A stretch of DNA of 64,000 nucleotides, taken from assembly GCF_949987535.1 (NCBI RefSeq), contig NC_080067.1, forward strand, positions 77,649,985-77,713,984, given 5' to 3'. How positions within the stretch are numbered: position 1 is the first letter of the stretch; each line of letters opens with the position of its first letter. Below the pieces are notes generated by a model. That model was not told where the DNA came from. It ran no database searches and saw nothing but the letters and a program-made list of their open reading frames with translations. The translations under genes and the position numbers were made by a program. This stretch comes from Balaenoptera acutorostrata. Its lineage: Eukaryota > Chordata > Mammalia > Artiodactyla > Balaenopteridae. Positions 60,721 through 64,000 of this stretch are shown in pieces.

Positions 60721-62333
60721 ACCTGGCATTACTATTTGAATCATCCAAAGCTATTTTAGTCACAATTTGTTTGTCATCACTTCTTTGTTTTGTACCCCTT
60801 GTCAAATATTGCACCTTTCTTTTGCTCATTTTTCACAATTCTTGCTCCTATTGTTATTTTTCACATTTTTCCTATTAACGAGGTATGTATGATTGTTTCC
60901 TTAGCATCATCATCATTAGTTATAAGGTATTCCTATTAGAATGCAATTGATTTTGTTATTTTTTGGCTCTTACTTCTTGGTATTTATTTATTATTGGCTT
61001 TTAATGTTAATTAGCCAAAGTCTGACTCTTAATGAAATTTAATTATGTTTTATTTTAAATTATTAAAAAACATTTATGTCTGAAGATGGAATTAAATGCA
61101 CATAATTATATCATTTTAAATGGGATCGCAGACCTTTGCAGATTCAAAAACATTTTGAAAATTTGATTTTTTGATCGTAAATGAGCATAACATTTGTTGA
61201 ATAAACTAAAATGAATTAATATTTCCTATCTTTACTAAATGCCTAATTTTATAATCTTGCAATATAATTTATTTTAAAACATTTTAAGAATGCAGAAAAT
61301 TATACACATAATCAGCTTTTGAACCTTAAAACATATCTTATTTTATCTCATATTTAAATAGATCTGATTTTTACTGGTTGTTGTTTTCCACCATAATGGA
61401 CAACTTTTTCATCAAACAGTGCTGGAAAGCCATTACATTCATAAGGCAAACACAACATTTCCAAAATTCTCTTCTTTAACCAAAATGTATTTTTACATGA
61501 AAGAGTTATTAAATAAAACAATTGCAGAAGCAAATCATACAGGACTTCAACACAAAATATCCATTTAATACAGAAAAAGATTTGTACTTTAAACTTCTGC
61601 AAACACAAAATAAGAAACAAAGTTCTTTTATCACATTAGTTATAACTATATCAGATTAAGAAGCTGCTTAAAAGGTTACTACTCAATTAACAGCTAGAGC
61701 CAGAATGCCTCATACAATTGCAAAATTGTATAATATACCAGCCTACAAGGAAAATTTCAGAACTTTGTAATTTCCAAAGAAGCAAAGGAAATAGAAAATG
61801 TGCCCCATTCAAATAACAGAATTAACAGATGCCTTTGATGGCATGCCAAATAAACACAGCAATAATTGCTAACCCAGAAGACAACTGTATCAAAAAGTTT
61901 TCATTGTTGCATGATGATTCTACATGTTAATAACTGTACTCAAATTAACAGCAATAGTTAAAATTTCTGAATAGAAGATTATCTTGGAAGAACATTGTTT
62001 TCCTAAGCACCAAAACAAATTCCTAGGGATGAAATACTCAAATGCCTAAAGAAAACTTTAAAACAAACAAAGAGGATAAATTTGGAAACATTGTAACTTT
62101 GCATACTGATAGAGCAGCCACAAAGACAGCAAGATGTAAATTTACGTTAAGAATTCATTTAGAAAGCTGTGAAGATCTAGTAGTACATTATTTCACAAAG
62201 GATCTCTTATATGTAAAAGGTTACATGTAGATATAAATTCCAAATTAAATTTTATGAAAATGATACATGAATCTAAACAAAATATTCAAAACATTTCTTT
62301 TTTTTCAGCTTTTTGTATAGAAATGAGACAAGT
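60721..62333. other. Intronic stretch without recognised content
   Basis: AT-rich DNA with short chance frames on both strands (for example 61354-61620 minus). No gene, RNA or repeat identified. Confidence 0.6.
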
Positions 62334-62346
62334 ATATCACGCTCTG

Positions 62347-62475
62347 GGGACTTCCCTGGCTGTCCAGTGGTTAAGACTCCACGCTTCCAATGCAGGGGGC
62401 ATGGGTTCTATCCCTGTTGAGGGAACTAAGATCCTGCAGGCTGTGCAGCACAGCCAAAAAAAATTTAAAAAAGGA
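62347..62475 (+). mobile_element. Short tRNA-derived SINE
   Basis: GGGACTTCCCTGGCTGTCCA head, GGTTCTATCCC in the B-box position and an A-rich tail. Imperfect direct repeat ATATCACGCTCTG / ATATCACTCTCTG at 62334-62346 and 62477-62489. Confidence 0.9.
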
Positions 62476-62489
62476 ATATCACTCTCTGC

Positions 62490-64000
62490 TGTTTCATACA
62501 ACAGTGTACTAGCTGTCCAAAAGAAGAGTTTTGCCTAAGTTTATGATTTAAAAGTAGAATTCAAAAAGTTTAGGAGGAACAACTTTCAACTTGCAGATTT
62601 GTTTATTGCTAGTTATTGACTTTAAAAGGTGGCTTAGTTAACTGGTGTTCTAAATCTGATGATCTTATTTCAAACAATCCTTTATATTTTTGACAATTAA
62701 CATGTACCAACAATCTTTATGGATTCAAAGTGTTGGAAACAAGAGGTTGAGAATGAGTCACTAGGGAGTCAGTGCTATAATCTGAATCCAAAAATAGAAT
62801 TATTAAAAGTGGGTAAATGGGGTTTAGTAAGTAGAGCAACTTCTATGTATACCTACAGAAAAGCTTCATCATTTTATTCAAAATCCACTCAATTTATCCC
62901 AGAAAATTTAAGCATTACATGTGTCAATGAAAGAAAAGGAAGAGCAGCCCCACTTAATGAATGATTGCTCCTTTAAGGTATAATTTAAAGAGATGGAATT
63001 ATTTAAATTCTAATTACAAGTGATAAAGGAGTTCCTGTCAATCAGGAGGAAAGGGCAATAAATGCTCATCTGCCTTTCACTAATATGTCTACGTATGCAG
63101 ACAAAGTTCTCATCAATGACAATGGCCAAAAATTTGAAAAGATCATCAATTTTAAAATCTTGATCAGGAATTCCTTGAAACCATTTCATGCATAAGACCT
63201 TTTTTTTTTTTTTAAGTTATGTTCAGGGAAGCCAGCTCAAGTTTCTCATTAAAACATTTTTTAAATATATGGAAGTGTTATACACATTCAATATGTAATA
63301 TCTTTCCTAATACTTTAAGTTTTATTTTAACATAATTCTATAAAAATAATTTATTAATTATTTAACATAATTTCATAAAAAAGAAATCTAAACATTTTTC
63401 ACCAACACCCAGACAGGACATGACACCTTATGTCCCCCAGAAGTTTTCTCCAGTGTCTCATACAAATACAACCATCAGTTTCTACCTGCACCATGAGATG
63501 AGAACAGTTGGGAAGCACTGAACTACTATATTCTCACTACCTAAAACCATTTGTTGAGCGAATGAGTAGACAGCTGTAATATGGAAAACCAAACTCACAA
63601 AAAAACAAAACAAAAAGGGTCATACATTTTCATAGAATTTTATGCAGCAATTCAACTTCAAAACTTCATTCAGCAAATAATCAAAATAATATTCCAAGTT
63701 CCTTATACCAACAGCAAATTAGAATCCAAAAGAGTCATCAGCGACGTTACAGAAACAGAGCTCTAAGTTCCAGGAAAACAAAGTAGTCAAATCAACTCTA
63801 GTACATAGTAGAATGTAGCATATATGACCTGCTCTGGAAAAGTTATGAGTTGGCACCTTATAAAAAACATATGAGTTAAAGAGCAACCCTAGGACATTCT
63901 CATTCTATAAGGAATAAGGAACAGTACTATTCATTTTTACAGAGAAAATAAATCACAAAAGAATCCAAATAATTTATTTTTTAAATGACTGGATAATTTA
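62490..64000. other. Intronic stretch without recognised content
   Basis: AT-rich, with a poly-T run at 63201-63215. Nothing I can assign on either strand. Confidence 0.6.

Larger units (their letters stand above)
50114..64000 (-). other. ACAP2: ACAP2 intron (partial, at least 13.9 kb), 5' of the first exon in the window
   Basis: Mostly repeats: L1 plus fragments 51060-52560 and 52780-53330, L1 minus 53330-55070, L1 plus 55075-56570, a MaLR LTR 56760-57600 split by a CHR SINE, L1M 57600-58015, hAT MITEs 59447-60720 and a short tRNA SINE at 62347. I saw no ACAP2 exon here: the expected segment ending in EMINFHT just upstream of the 50055-50113 exon was searched for by eye and not found. Stretches 50120-51060, 58020-59440, 60720-62330 and 62490-64000 show nothing I can name. 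Confidence 0.8.

Noticed and set aside
50114..64000. Upstream ACAP2 exons (residues 1-95)
   Set aside because: Searched for the codons of EMINFHT, KLCIAMIDTGKAF and VDFEECLKDSPRF on the minus strand and found none, so they lie to the right of the window.

Overview
The window is vertebrate nuclear DNA, AT-rich, intron-dominated and dense in retrotransposons. The organism is almost certainly a cetacean or close relative. Several copies of the long tRNA-derived CHR SINE, with GGTTCGAGCC B boxes and target-site duplications, and cetartiodactyl-type L1 elements are both present. CHR SINEs are known from whales, hippos and (older members) ruminants.

One protein-coding gene is recognisable: ACAP2 (ArfGAP with coiled-coil, ankyrin repeat and PH domains 2), on the minus strand, so its 5' end lies to the right. 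Sixteen canonical exons plus one in-frame 105-nt cassette exon can be placed to the base. All have GT-AG borders and their phases chain without a break. The canonical exons correspond to about residues 96-688 of the 778-residue human protein as I remember it: C-terminal part of the BAR domain, PH domain, ArfGAP zinc finger, linker and first ankyrin repeats. The first four coding exons lie beyond position 64000, and the last exons lie before position 1. No in-frame stop or frameshift was seen, so the gene looks functional.

Layout from right to left (direction of transcription): 50114-64000 is intron with L1 fragments in both orientations, a MaLR solo LTR split by a CHR SINE, and a cluster of MER5A-type hAT MITEs. 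50055-50113 to 35171-35266 holds the BAR exons; one of their introns carries a near full-length but dead L1 (about 43000-48775). 29318-29392 is the BAR-PH linker. 24304-24416 to 14445-14550 is the PH domain. 8200-8408 to 3943-4127 is the ArfGAP domain and linker. 3176-3280 is the cassette exon. 2697-2789, 1453-1640 and 920-1029 lead into the ankyrin repeats.

No new multi-gene system is present. The points worth a second look are the 35-residue cassette exon with its FFAT-like motif, inverted CHR SINE pairs around the ArfGAP and BAR exons, a palindrome plus tandem duplication inside the L1 endonuclease region, a SINE with an apparent 3' transduction, and a 121-bp mariner MITE. Comparisons with human ACAP2 and repeat consensus sequences are from memory.
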